A stretch of DNA of 64,000 nucleotides from Clostridium zeae (GCF_017312485.1 NZ_BMBA01000001.1:1316396-1380395); one strand, 5' to 3'; positions 17,442-26,103 are shown, numbered from the stretch's first letter. Numbers and translations are program-made. Notes: generated from the letters alone by a model not told the origin.

Positions 17442-18065
17442 TTATTTACTTAAATCTAAATCTTTTATTAGATCCCAATTAGCGTTAATCTCCTTTGGAG
17501 ACATTCTTGAAACATTTTCCTTGCTAAAGGTCTTTACCTGACCTTCCAATCCTGGAAGCTTGTTTACAATAACCTTAGGATCTTGTCTTTGTTGTTGTTT
17601 TACTAAATCTTGTTGATTATTAAAGAAATCTATATGACTTTCTCTAAGCTTTTTTATCTTAACATCAAGTTCCTTCTCTACATCCAGATTTTCAATATCA
17701 CCTAGTTTGTAGAGTATATAATCTATATCCTTACAGCCAGCATCCTTAAGCTTACTTTTTACGTCAAATTCCTTCTTATCTTTAGTTCTTGCTTTTTCAA
17801 GATCCTTCATCTCTCCCTCATATTTTGATATGGTGCTTTGAAGACTCTCGATATCAGCATTACTTTTCTTAAGCTCTTTTAAGGTTTTATTTGCTTCTTT
17901 TAGGTCATTCTGAGCTTGATCTCTTTCTTCCTTAAGCTTCAAAATCCTTATATCAGCATTTTCTTCTGAAGTTGCGTAAACCTTATTTTCCTTCATTGCT
18001 GAAGTTATCTTATTTACAATTTCTTCATTTAACCCTTGAGCTTTTAACAATTCCTTTAAGTCCAT
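17442..18065 (-). CDS. Capsid scaffold protein (phage GP20 family)
   Basis: A 207-residue mostly coiled-coil protein with a long charged helix (about 40-110), followed by a short folded part (KSKLKDAGCKDIDYILYKLG) and a basic C-terminus. This is the layout of the phage minor structural GP20 scaffold family. It directly precedes the capsid gene. It would guide procapsid assembly and leave or be lost before packaging. The ATG has TTAGGAGGGAAAG. Confidence 0.85.
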   Translation of the reverse strand: MDLKELLKAQGLNEEIVNKITSAMKENKVYATSEENADIRILKLKEERDQAQNDLKEANKTLKELKKSNADIESLQSTISKYEGEMKDLEKARTKDKKEFDVKSKLKDAGCKDIDYILYKLGDIENLDVEKELDVKIKKLRESHIDFFNNQQDLVKQQQRQDPKVIVNKLPGLEGQVKTFSKENVSRMSPKEINANWDLIKDLDLSK

Positions 18066-18242
18066 CTACTTTCCCTCCTAATACACTTTTTTACTTGGTA
18101 TGTGTCCAAGTTAGGTTTCAACCTTTGTTCTTTTACATCTGCAATAGTTATAAAAAGATGTGGTGGAATATTATAAGAACCAGACTTTATTTAATTAAGT
18201 TAAAGCCTTATTCTTTACATATATTTAATTTGGGGTATAATA

Positions 18243-18268
18243 AAAGCACTCAAACTTATGAGTGCTTA
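18243..18268 (-). terminator. Hairpin in the leader of the capsid operon
   Basis: The arms AAGCACTCA and TGAGTGCTT form a stem, followed leftward by TTATTATA. It lies 45 bases downstream of the 83-bp repeat copy and about 180 bases before the scaffold gene. A near-identical hairpin stands in the matching place before the terminase gene, so it may be an attenuator rather than a plain terminator. Confidence 0.5.
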
Positions 18269-18313
18269 CATAGAAAATAATATAACTATTAAATTTTTAT
18301 TACTTGTTCATTT

Positions 18314-18396
18314 CTGCCTTATTCCACAATAATAGTTTAACACAGATTTTGGGCTGTGAAATATAGTGGATACTCTATACTTACTATAGTTTTTAC
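18314..18396 (-). promoter_or_regulatory. 83-bp repeat, copy B: candidate late promoter of the scaffold-capsid operon
   Basis: This segment matches 24297-24379 without gaps. Blocks of 31 and 27 bases are identical, and 9 of the 25 bases between them differ. Read leftward it holds ACTATAGTAAGTATAGAG, then a possible -10 TATTAT at 18329-18334 with no consensus -35, as expected of an activator-dependent promoter. The rest of the 498-base gap (18066-18563) holds no gene. Confidence 0.6.
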
Positions 18397-18563
18397 TTTG
18401 TGCTTTCTTTTCTAGTTTTTCTATTTTAGGTTAATTAATCTTTTTGTGTTGTATGACATTATATAGAATACTTGTTATGAATTAACTCATTTTATTGTAA
18501 AAATATTTATTTTCATAATTATATCATTTGAAATGTAATGTATCATTCCATGAATTTAATACC

Positions 18564-19052
18564 TTATAATATCTTTATTCCATAATTATCAATATTCATT
18601 TTATCTTCAATTTGCATAGCTTCCCATAGCCCCTCGTTTAACGACACGCCTTCATATCTCTTAATATTTTTCAGTTTATCACTATATATATTAATCGCCT
18701 CTTTTAATGCTATAATAATTTTATCTTTATTTATATTAAATGGTGATTTATCACTTTGTTCCATTTTTAATTGATAACTTAAAACAGAAAATACAGCAAA
18801 TACTCCAACTCCTGATTTCCAAGTTAACCAATTTAATAATGTTTTTTCTAACTCTAAATCTACCCTTTTTTCTGGTTCATCAATATAATAATCATAAATA
18901 GATTTCATTGCAGGAGATAAATTTAGCATTGTGCTACCAGGAGCATATGAATTATAGCCAAGTCTATACATTCCACTTCCACTTAAAAATTCATCTAATT
19001 CATTCCTATCAATTGCAAGAACTAGCCCCTGTCTGTTTAATTTTTCATTCAT
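18564..19052 (-). CDS. Candidate immunity protein for the upstream MuF toxin
   Basis: I recognise no family. The 162-residue protein is acidic, soluble and probably mixed alpha-beta (MYRLGYNSYAPGSTML, SGVGVFAVFSVLSYQLKM). It has no head-protein features and no place in the standard siphovirus order, where the capsid genes should follow the minor head gene. It directly follows the minor head gene with the large C-terminal domain (28-base gap), the place where immunity genes lie in MuF polymorphic toxin loci of temperate phages. The start has AAGGAGAGA 12 bases before the ATG. The role is inference from position. Confidence 0.55.
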   Translation of the reverse strand: MNEKLNRQGLVLAIDRNELDEFLSGSGMYRLGYNSYAPGSTMLNLSPAMKSIYDYYIDEPEKRVDLELEKTLLNWLTWKSGVGVFAVFSVLSYQLKMEQSDKSPFNINKDKIIIALKEAINIYSDKLKNIKRYEGVSLNEGLWEAMQIEDKMNIDNYGIKIL

Positions 19053-19080
19053 ATATTAATATCTCTCCTTATTTTAAAAA

Positions 19081-20961
19081 TCATTTTTTTACATTATCTG
19101 TGATTTTTCTAAACAGCTCCATATCTTTATCCCTAGTAATCTGCCTAATTATACCTTCAGTAGTTCCTCCTAATGTCTTTCCACCTGGAATCCATTGATA
19201 ATTACAACCATCCTCAACTCCAGTTACAATGTGTAAATTAATATCCCCATCTAATGGAATTTCCACTCTTACTACACCATTAGCAAATACATCTTCAGGC
19301 AAGCCTAATTCTTTTGCGAGTTGCACTTTAAATTCTTCATTAGAATTTGAAATAGACCCTAGATTAGCTAACTTACTTTCAATTGAATCACCAATTTTTT
19401 GTGGAAGTACGAACTGTCCACCTTTTTCACCTGGTCTACCAATTGTTCCATATCCTAAAACAAAATTATTATAAGCATCTTTAGGCATATAACTAATTAC
19501 AACACTACTGCCATTACCATAAAATGCCTCTCTCCAATTTTCGGTCAATTTCGTATTTTTTAACGATGTTAAGTAATCATCTGGGGTTCTATTATTTTTA
19601 TCTTCATTTAGTATTCTATAATAATCTTCAGGATTATATCCATTATTTATGCAATCATCCAGCCTAACATCAGATAATTTTAATAATTCATTAGAATTAT
19701 CTTTAACATATCGCATAGAGTTCAAATCCGCAATTATCTCAGATTTAAATTTCTCTATCATCGACATTTTTTCATCCCACGAAATACTATTTAAGTTAAC
19801 ATCATTTTCATCAGCATATTTACTTAATTTGCTCCATGCAGTATCATCGATTACGCCTTCTTTCAATTTTTCGTAATATTTTAACCTTTCAACTTGTATA
19901 AGCTTACCATACTTATGTTCAAAAACACTGGCTACATTTCCAATATCATTATACCTAATTCCATCTTTCTCTAAAAGCCCTTCATTATCTTGTTTATTTG
20001 CAGAAGCAGTTTTATCTTTAATTGAAGTACTACTAGATTTGCCATCATCTAATCTTTCATTATTATTTACTCTATCCTTATACCACTGTTCAAAATTATC
20101 ATACTTCTTAACTTCTGAGACCTTATTATTTTCAGCTATAACAGAATCTTCTTCCACCACTGTCTCACAGTCGCATCTGCAACCTATATCCTCCTTAGCC
20201 ACTCCAAATAATCTAGGCTGAGAGGTTGAATAGCCATGTAAGTGAAACTTTTCATCTATATCAACTACTTGTCCATTTAATTGTTGGTGATCTACTCTTG
20301 TTTTCTTATCTGAAACTGCAATCCATTTTTTCTTTAAACTAACTCCACTTTTTACTGCTTCTTCTAAGCCTTTTTGTTTTGCTAAGGATTTTATCCTTCC
20401 TGCCTCAGTTACAGCTATTTTTACAGTGTTATTGTAATTAGAATTTCCTATATCACTTAGATTTTTAGCTAATTCTCCATAGCCTTTATTATTGATTAAC
20501 CCTTCTGTTACAGCACCTTTTACCTTTAGTTTTATTTCATTTAGATGCTTATCATAAAGCCTTTCTGAGAGTTTTAGACCTGCTACTGGTGCTTCTAGGA
20601 CTTCTTTAATCTCATCTTCCTTTAGCCCACCAAAATTAAGTTCACTATTTAATACCCCTTCAACTTCATAGAAAACTCCAAAGTATTCACGGTTAAGAGT
20701 ACTTTTACCATAAGTAGCTATAGAGTTATAGTTTTTATCATAAAGCTTTCCTAAGATATCATTCATTTGATCTAAAAGCTTGTCTATCTTTTTCAGCTCC
20801 AGCTGCTTTGCAAAAGGGATATTTTCATTTGTTTGAAGGTAATCTCCAATTGAGCTTTTCATATCAGCTATGGCTGAAACATGAGCTTTCATAAGTAAAG
20901 CTTTAGTGCTATCTTCATCCTTTTCTGCTAATTTCAAAAGCTCTTCGTGATATTTACTCAA
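19081..20961 (-). CDS. MuF-type minor head protein with a C-terminal candidate toxin domain
   Basis: A 626-residue protein, about twice the length of a plain minor head protein. Residues 1-270 are a Mu F / SPP1 gp7 head morphogenesis domain, with KKWIAVSDKKTRVDH (about 211-225), LNGQVVDIDEKFHLHG and the closing CRCDC at 261-265. A low-complexity linker (about 270-330, rich in Lys, Ser, Asn) leads to a separate domain at about 335-626. It contains GYGTIGRPGEKGGQF (about 503-517), AKELGLPEDVF and YQWIPGGKTLGGTTEGII (about 588-605). I do not recognise that domain. The layout fits MuF polymorphic toxins packaged in virions of Firmicute phages. The TTG start overlaps the portal gene by eight bases. 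Confidence 0.75.
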   Translation of the reverse strand: MSKYHEELLKLAEKDEDSTKALLMKAHVSAIADMKSSIGDYLQTNENIPFAKQLELKKIDKLLDQMNDILGKLYDKNYNSIATYGKSTLNREYFGVFYEVEGVLNSELNFGGLKEDEIKEVLEAPVAGLKLSERLYDKHLNEIKLKVKGAVTEGLINNKGYGELAKNLSDIGNSNYNNTVKIAVTEAGRIKSLAKQKGLEEAVKSGVSLKKKWIAVSDKKTRVDHQQLNGQVVDIDEKFHLHGYSTSQPRLFGVAKEDIGCRCDCETVVEEDSVIAENNKVSEVKKYDNFEQWYKDRVNNNERLDDGKSSSTSIKDKTASANKQDNEGLLEKDGIRYNDIGNVASVFEHKYGKLIQVERLKYYEKLKEGVIDDTAWSKLSKYADENDVNLNSISWDEKMSMIEKFKSEIIADLNSMRYVKDNSNELLKLSDVRLDDCINNGYNPEDYYRILNEDKNNRTPDDYLTSLKNTKLTENWREAFYGNGSSVVISYMPKDAYNNFVLGYGTIGRPGEKGGQFVLPQKIGDSIESKLANLGSISNSNEEFKVQLAKELGLPEDVFANGVVRVEIPLDGDINLHIVTGVEDGCNYQWIPGGKTLGGTTEGIIRQITRDKDMELFRKITDNVKK

Positions 20962-22444
20962 CTACATCACCACCAGAATTAGCTTTGCTGATTAACTGGT
21001 CGCTTAGAGCATTCATATCTACATAAGGTTCTTGGGTTTCTAAAGTTTTCTTCTCTTCTTCATAATCAAGATCTAGGATCTCGCATAAAAGTCTCAGCTT
21101 AGTATCACTACTTATAGTATTCCCTGCGAGAAGTACATTGTTTATAAGCACCCCTTTAGTATCTGCTTTAGTCTTTTCATTGACAACTACTGAGTCTTCG
21201 TTTACCATGGTTTCTCTTACTAGATTTATCTCAATAGAATTACAATCATAGCTTGTGTTATACCTAGAATTAATATCATCCACTACTACCTTTAATAAAT
21301 TTCTAATTAACCTTCTTAGTCTTGTTTCTGCCTTATTGCACTTTAAATCTAGTAATGCATATCTAGACTTTATTACTATGTTGGTTATGTTTCCATCACC
21401 TAACTGACTACTGTCAAAACCCATACCAAATTTATAGATAGCTTCTTTATCCAGTTCTATTTTAGTTTTTCTAGCTTCTGTTGGTATATCTATGGTTTTT
21501 ACCTCTAGTCCACCTTCTGCATCGGTTCCAATAGTCTTTTTAGTCTTTAGATTAGTTGTAAGCTCCTCTAAACTATCACCAGAATATCCTTTAACTACAT
21601 ATATAGCTTCTTGGAAATCTTGTAGATTGTTTGAAAGACTGCAGGCCATTAAGTCATAATCATCTATAAGTGATTTGATTGGATCTAAATCTGTTTTTTG
21701 ATATTTGTTATTTTCAAGTTTGAAAAACGGTATATATCCAAGGCCTCCGCCATCATAAATAGCTTTATCATCTTCTAATATTATATGAGGCTTAGGATTT
21801 GGCTTTATATCCATATCCATCTTAAAACCTTGTCTATTTTTATCCTGACTATAGTAAGTGACCTCACTATCTGTCCATACCTCTGCTTTAGTTATAATAA
21901 CTTCATTGTCATTGTCATAAGCTACAGCATCATAGTATCTGATTATAGCTTTTAGTCTGCTGTTATAAACTTCATCATAAACAGGGATAACCCCTAAACT
22001 ATCTGCTATTTGAAAGGATATTTTATTATTTTCATCTTTGTATGCATATACATACTCAAAACCTTTATTACTTGCACCCTCTAGAGCATTTTGAAGCAGC
22101 TCATGGAATTCTTCATTAATATACTCCTTAAGTTTTTCTTGAAATTCTTCCTCTTCTGCTATAACCTCTATTGGATTAGATAATAGATACTGAACCTTTT
22201 GATCTACAAGCTCTGTGTGAAATTGATGCTGAATCTTTACATTTGATTTATACTTATCTTCCTTAAGTACACCATTTGCATCAAAATAAAAAAGCCTATA
22301 ATTTAGGATTTCATGTTCACCTTTATAGTAACTCAATCCTAAACTGGCTTTTCTTTTAAACTCTGAACTTCTATCTTGTAATATAGCCTTATCTAAGGCC
22401 CTAGCAGCTAAGCTGCTATTTTCTGAAAGTACATCTAATAACAA
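20954..22444 (-). CDS. Portal protein (SPP1 gp6-like)
   Basis: A 496-residue protein forming the dodecameric ring at the capsid vertex through which DNA is packed. Typical stretches are KASLGLSYYKGEHEIL, FHTELVDQKVQYLLSNPIEV and DYDLMACSLSNNLQDFQEAI, and later IKSRYALLDLKCNKAETRLR. The start is TTG with AGGAGGTGAAGG ahead. Order terminase, portal, minor head is standard for SPP1-like phages. Confidence 0.92.
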   Translation of the reverse strand: MLLDVLSENSSLAARALDKAILQDRSSEFKRKASLGLSYYKGEHEILNYRLFYFDANGVLKEDKYKSNVKIQHQFHTELVDQKVQYLLSNPIEVIAEEEEFQEKLKEYINEEFHELLQNALEGASNKGFEYVYAYKDENNKISFQIADSLGVIPVYDEVYNSRLKAIIRYYDAVAYDNDNEVIITKAEVWTDSEVTYYSQDKNRQGFKMDMDIKPNPKPHIILEDDKAIYDGGGLGYIPFFKLENNKYQKTDLDPIKSLIDDYDLMACSLSNNLQDFQEAIYVVKGYSGDSLEELTTNLKTKKTIGTDAEGGLEVKTIDIPTEARKTKIELDKEAIYKFGMGFDSSQLGDGNITNIVIKSRYALLDLKCNKAETRLRRLIRNLLKVVVDDINSRYNTSYDCNSIEINLVRETMVNEDSVVVNEKTKADTKGVLINNVLLAGNTISSDTKLRLLCEILDLDYEEEKKTLETQEPYVDMNALSDQLISKANSGGDVVE

Positions 22445-22457
22445 CTTCCTTCACCTC

Positions 22458-23714
22458 CTAAATTAACCACTTCTTATTATTAATTTCATCTTCCATACCG
22501 TATCTAGCAGCATCTATAGTATGATTGTTTTTATCAGGATACTCCCCTTTAAAGTTACCCACCTTATCTTTTTCAAGCTCGTATCCAAGAAATTCTCTTT
22601 TAGCATTTGGGCATCTAACTGGATCAATTATTATTTCTTCTAGCTCTTCGCTTAAGAACTTTAAACCATGCTCTACGCTATCAGGACCCTTTTTAGCGCC
22701 AGCTATATTTAGCCCTAACTTTTTAAATTCATTTATAGTTCTTGGTTCTGCACTATCTGCTGTTATTCTCTTATTAGAAGGATTCAATTTTTTTATTTCC
22801 TCTACTGCTTTACTGTTGCTTAACTGAACCTTATAAATTTCACCGAAGATGTATAGTCTTTTTCTGGTTTTATCATAGTTCATAAGTAAGTACGCCAAAG
22901 GATCTGCAGCATAACCAAAATCCAAACCATTCTTCAGCCTATCAAATACTTCTATTTCTTCCTTCGTTATTTCTCTTATAGTTAGGTTTCTAAATACTTC
23001 TCCTCCATTACCTGTAACGCGGCCTAGGTAATCGTGCTCATATTTATTTAGATTAACCTTTTTCATATGCTCAGCTTCAATTATGAACTGCTCTCCTAAC
23101 CATTCTTTTTCAACCATTAAGTAAGTACTATGATGAACAAATTTATCTTTTCTCTCTTCAAGCACTTCTATATTGGTCCAATTTTTCTGACTTTCTGGCG
23201 GGTTAAAGGAATAGAATACAAAAAAATAAGGACCACCTCTCATTAATGACTGATTGATGTTCCTTATTTTATCGTAGTCCTCAAACTCATCTACTTCTTC
23301 ATACCATATATATTTTAGGTAGCCTTTAGATACTTTAATGGACTTAAGCTTCTTAGGATTATCTGCACCTTTAAAAAGAATCACTTGACCTGTTGGCTTA
23401 TAAGTTAATTTTAGAGGAGAATAATTTACTTCCCATTCATTATTAACGCCTAGTTTTTCTATGGCCCATAGCATCTGTTCAAAAACAGAACCTCTAAGTA
23501 CATCCTTAACCCTTCTAAACACTACTCCATTGGTAATCTCCCCCTTAAGAGAATCCTTCATCAGGTTAAGGATTATTTCTATAGAGATAAAAGAGGACTT
23601 CGCACTACCTCTACCGCCTTTAAACCAGTAATGAGTATGAAGCCTTCTCTTTATGTGTTTGTGAGCCTCGTAAAAACTAGGTGCTATTATAGATCTTAAG
23701 TTAATAGCCTTCAT
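22458..23714 (-). CDS. Terminase large subunit (PBSX/SPP1 type)
   Basis: A 418-residue packaging ATPase and nuclease. The Walker A motif GGRGSAKSS lies near residue 33-41 and a Walker B-like WYEEVDEFED near 136-145. The C-terminal nuclease domain has its acidic residues in NGLDFGYAADPLAY, ITADSAEPRTINE and NHTIDAARYGMED. The gene overlaps the small subunit gene by 14 bases. Length and motifs match the PBSX-family terminases, which package by a headful mechanism in relatives. Confidence 0.95.
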   Translation of the reverse strand: MKAINLRSIIAPSFYEAHKHIKRRLHTHYWFKGGRGSAKSSFISIEIILNLMKDSLKGEITNGVVFRRVKDVLRGSVFEQMLWAIEKLGVNNEWEVNYSPLKLTYKPTGQVILFKGADNPKKLKSIKVSKGYLKYIWYEEVDEFEDYDKIRNINQSLMRGGPYFFVFYSFNPPESQKNWTNIEVLEERKDKFVHHSTYLMVEKEWLGEQFIIEAEHMKKVNLNKYEHDYLGRVTGNGGEVFRNLTIREITKEEIEVFDRLKNGLDFGYAADPLAYLLMNYDKTRKRLYIFGEIYKVQLSNSKAVEEIKKLNPSNKRITADSAEPRTINEFKKLGLNIAGAKKGPDSVEHGLKFLSEELEEIIIDPVRCPNAKREFLGYELEKDKVGNFKGEYPDKNNHTIDAARYGMEDEINNKKWLI

Positions 23715-24204
23715 CTATATCATCCACTATTTTAACAGGTACTGTTCCTTCAATTTTTATCTTTTCAGTAAATAAGCCTAAGTGTTTACCTAGAAGTTCT
23801 AAACTCTTTGTTTTGTTATAGAGTTTTACTTCCCTTTCAATTATCTCTTCTCCATCTTCTGTAGGTGTTATCTTAACCTTGATAGAAGCTATAGCTGCTG
23901 CATCATCCCTGCTGATATTATTTTTTACTTCAGCTGTATCTACATCAATTAAATCACTGGCATTAACAAAACCTAGTCTTGCAAGCTCCCTCAAAACTCT
24001 GTCTTGATTTATTCCAGTTCTTTTAGATCTTTCTGCCATAGCTTTGTCTATATACTCTTTTATATAAGGCTTCTTAAGGTTTTCACATCCTATATCTGAT
24101 GCTGAGTGAGGACTATATCCTGCTCTAATTGCCGCCTGAGTAGCATTAAGGTCGATTAAATATTCGTCACAAAATGCTTTCTGTTTGGCTGTTAATTTGG
24201 CCAT
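23701..24204 (-). CDS. Terminase small subunit
   Basis: A 167-residue protein that recognises phage DNA for packaging. The N-terminus has the family signature (AKLTAKQKAFCDEYLIDLN and TQAAIRAGYS) as a helix-turn-helix. A C-terminal oligomerisation part follows. The start at 24204 is set by AAAGGAGGTGGCATTA. A longer in-frame extension to 24270 covers the leader hairpin and is not believed. Confidence 0.92.
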   Translation of the reverse strand: MAKLTAKQKAFCDEYLIDLNATQAAIRAGYSPHSASDIGCENLKKPYIKEYIDKAMAERSKRTGINQDRVLRELARLGFVNASDLIDVDTAEVKNNISRDDAAAIASIKVKITPTEDGEEIIEREVKLYNKTKSLELLGKHLGLFTEKIKIEGTVPVKIVDDIDEGY

Positions 24205-24230
24205 TAATGCCACCTCCTTTTTAGTAGAAT

Positions 24231-24258
24231 AAAAGCACCCAATTAAATGAGTGCTTTT
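24231..24258 (-). terminator. Hairpin in the leader of the terminase gene
   Basis: The arms AAAAGCACTCA and TGGGTGCTTTT (one G-U pair) form a stem followed by ATTCT, 27 bases before the small terminase gene. It resembles the hairpin at 18243-18268 in sequence and in distance from the 83-bp repeat. Confidence 0.5.
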
Positions 24259-24296
24259 AAAATAAAGCATATAATTTTTTTATTTATTCTTTGTTC

Positions 24297-24379
24297 CTGC
24301 CTTATTCCACAATAATAGTTTAACACATATTTTCACCTATAAAATATAGCTAATACTCTATACTTACTATAGTTTTTAC
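24297..24379 (-). promoter_or_regulatory. 83-bp repeat, copy A: candidate late promoter of the packaging genes
   Basis: An ungapped match to 18314-18396 (74 of 83 positions by eye). A possible -10 TATTAT lies at 24312-24317. The distal end overlaps the last codons of the ArpU-like gene. Its place between a late regulator gene and the first late gene is where late promoters of low-GC phages are found. Confidence 0.6.
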
Positions 24380-24837
24380 CCTACAAGTCCTACGTACACT
24401 ATGGGAACAAGCTTATTTATTGAACTATCTCTTAATTGATATATTCTGGCTTCTGTAAGATTTAATTCGACAGCTATTTTCCACCAGGAATCTCTTCCAT
24501 GTCCTTTTATATACCTTTTATAAATCAAATCCTTCTCCACATCGGTGAGTACATTGCTATTGATAGCATTATCGATTTTCTTTAAAGTAATCTTCCGACC
24601 TTCAATCATTTTGTTTAGATTATTTATCATCTTTTCTTTATATATGATTTCATTTTCCACACTTGAATTGAATTTATTGGTTGGTCCAGTTCTTTCCTCA
24701 TAGGTTATAGCTCCGCACCCAGTATATTCATTTTTAATGCTTTCTATTTCTAGCTGCAGGTTTTCAATTTCCTTTTCCATATTTTCATAATTATATAAAG
24801 TTCCTTCAAGCTTCTTAAATAACTCTTCATTCTTCAT
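24376..24837 (-). CDS. ArpU/RinA-type phage late transcription regulator
   Basis: A 153-residue protein with an N-terminal coiled coil (MEKEIENLQLEIESIK) and a C-terminal sigma-region-4-like helix-turn-helix (LTDVEKDLIYKRYIKGHG, WWKIAVELNLTEARIYQLRD, SSINKL). This arrangement is that of the ArpU and RinA-type activators that turn on late phage operons. It directly precedes the terminase genes and a conserved repeat that could be its target. The start has AAGGAGTTG. Confidence 0.8.
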   Translation of the reverse strand: MKNEELFKKLEGTLYNYENMEKEIENLQLEIESIKNEYTGCGAITYEERTGPTNKFNSSVENEIIYKEKMINNLNKMIEGRKITLKKIDNAINSNVLTDVEKDLIYKRYIKGHGRDSWWKIAVELNLTEARIYQLRDSSINKLVPIVYVGLVG

Positions 24838-24855
24838 TAAATATCAACTCCTTAA

Positions 24856-24924
24856 TTATTTGTCCCATCCTAATAATCTTCTTTCTAACTGATCATAGTA
24901 ATAATCTCTTTGCTTATAATCCAT
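24856..24924 (-). other. Possible short or truncated phage ORF, 22 residues
   Basis: A short frame (MDYKQRDYYYDQLERRLLGWDK is 22 residues by reading, here described only by its ends MDYKQRD and LLGWDK) continues upstream in frame for 15 more codons without a start. It may be the 3-prime end of a deleted gene. The remaining sequence to 25087 shows nothing else that I can support. Confidence 0.25.
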
Positions 24925-25087
24925 AAAGTATTTTTGTTTCTTATAAATTACAGTCTTAACTTCTTGAGACTACCTATTATCTTTTTTACTTTTATCTAAT
25001 TTACATTCCTTTTATTTACTTTGGATATTAATGTTAGTATTAACTTCATTATTATTATAATTTTTGCGGTCTTGCCCTGTTTATCTC

Positions 25088-25363
25088 CTAACTAAAGTAA
25101 TTATTGAGCTGTTGTAGTTTCTCTTCTAACTCTTCAATTCTAACCTCAAAGCTAAGAAGTTTGTCCTCAACTTCTTCATAGGTAGCTTCACCTCGAAGTC
25201 TATGGTATTCATCTTCTAGGCTTGTCCACGTTTTGTCATGTAATAAAAGTTTTATATCAAATTCATAAGGAACTTCAAAAGCTATTGATACCATATCCAC
25301 ATCAATATCTAACTCATGAGGTACCTCAGGGTCATTTTTAAAATTCTTTTCTAGTTTCAGCAT
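25088..25363 (-). CDS. Small phage protein with C-terminal coiled coil, 91 residues
   Basis: No recognised family. The sequence begins MLKLEKNFKNDPEVP and ends with a heptad-rich acidic helix (EVEDKLLSFEVRIEELEEKL). The start at 25363 follows AGGAATAAT. Longer in-frame starts lack a better site. It lies in the short early region between the Cro-like gene and the late regulator. Confidence 0.6.
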   Translation of the reverse strand: MLKLEKNFKNDPEVPHELDIDVDMVSIAFEVPYEFDIKLLLHDKTWTSLEDEYHRLRGEATYEEVEDKLLSFEVRIEELEEKLQQLNNYFS

Positions 25364-25485
25364 ATTATTCCTGCCTTCCATTTTTCTATATATAATATCT
25401 TTCTTTTCTCTATTTATAAAAAGACTGTACAATTATGCCTTGTAAATATTTATTTTTTGAAATATAATAAATTTGGTTTTTAATT

Positions 25486-25632
25486 TTATTTTTTTAGTTG
25501 CTTAGGCAACTCTTTTTTTATTTTGTAGGTTTCTTTTGCTTCTCTTAATGCTGCATTAAACTCTAATCCTTTAGCCGTTAGCCTCTCAACTTCTCTACCT
25601 ACTTCTAGGTAAAACAACATCATTTTTCCCAT
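25486..25632 (-). CDS. Short phage early-region protein, 48 residues
   Basis: A frame of 48 codons with AAAGGAT nine bases before its ATG. The product is a single charged helical protein (GREVERLTAKGLEFNAALRE). A palindrome AGTTGCCTAAGCAACT followed by A- and T-rich sequence overlaps its last codons and could terminate transcription. No family recognised. Confidence 0.55.
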   Translation of the reverse strand: MGKMMLFYLEVGREVERLTAKGLEFNAALREAKETYKIKKELPKQLKK

Positions 25633-25758
25633 GCTTAAATATCCTTTCTCATACTATTTAAAAATTTAATCCTATATTTTTATGTTTTATAATTTTTTAA
25701 TAAAGTGCTTTACTTCCCCCCCTTATTTTTACAGCTATGAACTTTAATTCAAGTTTAC

Positions 25759-25983
25759 TTAACTCATATCGTTGCATTTTTGAGATGTACTTGTAAAAAA
25801 AATTTCCTCTGGATTTTTAATATCTAAGATTTTACTTATGGATATTGCCTCATTCAATGAAAATACTGACCTTCCATTAATTTTGGAATTTAGCGTTTGT
25901 ACTGTTATTCCCATGCTATCTGCTAGTCTTCTTTGTGTATATCCTTGCTCAATCATTCGTGCTTTTAATTTGTTGATTTGCAT
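25759..25983 (-). CDS. Cro-like repressor (XRE helix-turn-helix)
   Basis: A 74-residue DNA-binding protein with a full XRE helix-turn-helix: LKARMIEQGYTQRRLADSMG, then ITVQTLNSKINGRSVFSLNEA. It is the first leftward gene, divergent from the repressor gene at 26245, so it fits a lytic-switch Cro role. A GTTGCATTTTT element related to the operators lies in its 5-prime leader and another over its last codons. The ATG follows AAAGGAG. Confidence 0.85.
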   Translation of the reverse strand: MQINKLKARMIEQGYTQRRLADSMGITVQTLNSKINGRSVFSLNEAISISKILDIKNPEEIFFTSTSQKCNDMS

Positions 25984-26021
25984 TATAATTTCTCCTTTCG
26001 TTGCATTTTTGGGATGATTTT

Positions 26022-26050
26022 ATTATAAATGGTTTGTTTTTCAAAATCAA
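26022..26050 (-). promoter_or_regulatory. Leftward sigma-A promoter of the Cro-like gene
   Basis: TTGATT (complement of 26045-26050), a 17-base spacer and a perfect TATAAT (complement of 26022-26027). The transcript would start about 30 bases before the Cro gene. It is flanked by GTTGCA-type operator elements. Confidence 0.75.
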
Positions 26051-26051
26051 G

Positions 26052-26103
26052 TCATATATGCAACATTTTTTTATTTTTTATAAAAATATCGTTGCATATA
26101 TGA
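26052..26103. promoter_or_regulatory. Inverted 13-bp operator pair between repressor and Cro genes
   Basis: TCATATATGCAAC at 26052-26064 and its exact reverse complement GTTGCATATATGA at 26091-26103 are separated by 26 bases. Related sites CGTTGCATTTTTG occur at 26000-26012 and near 25773-25785. The right arm covers the -35 box of the rightward promoter. This arrangement fits repressor or Cro binding. Confidence 0.65.
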
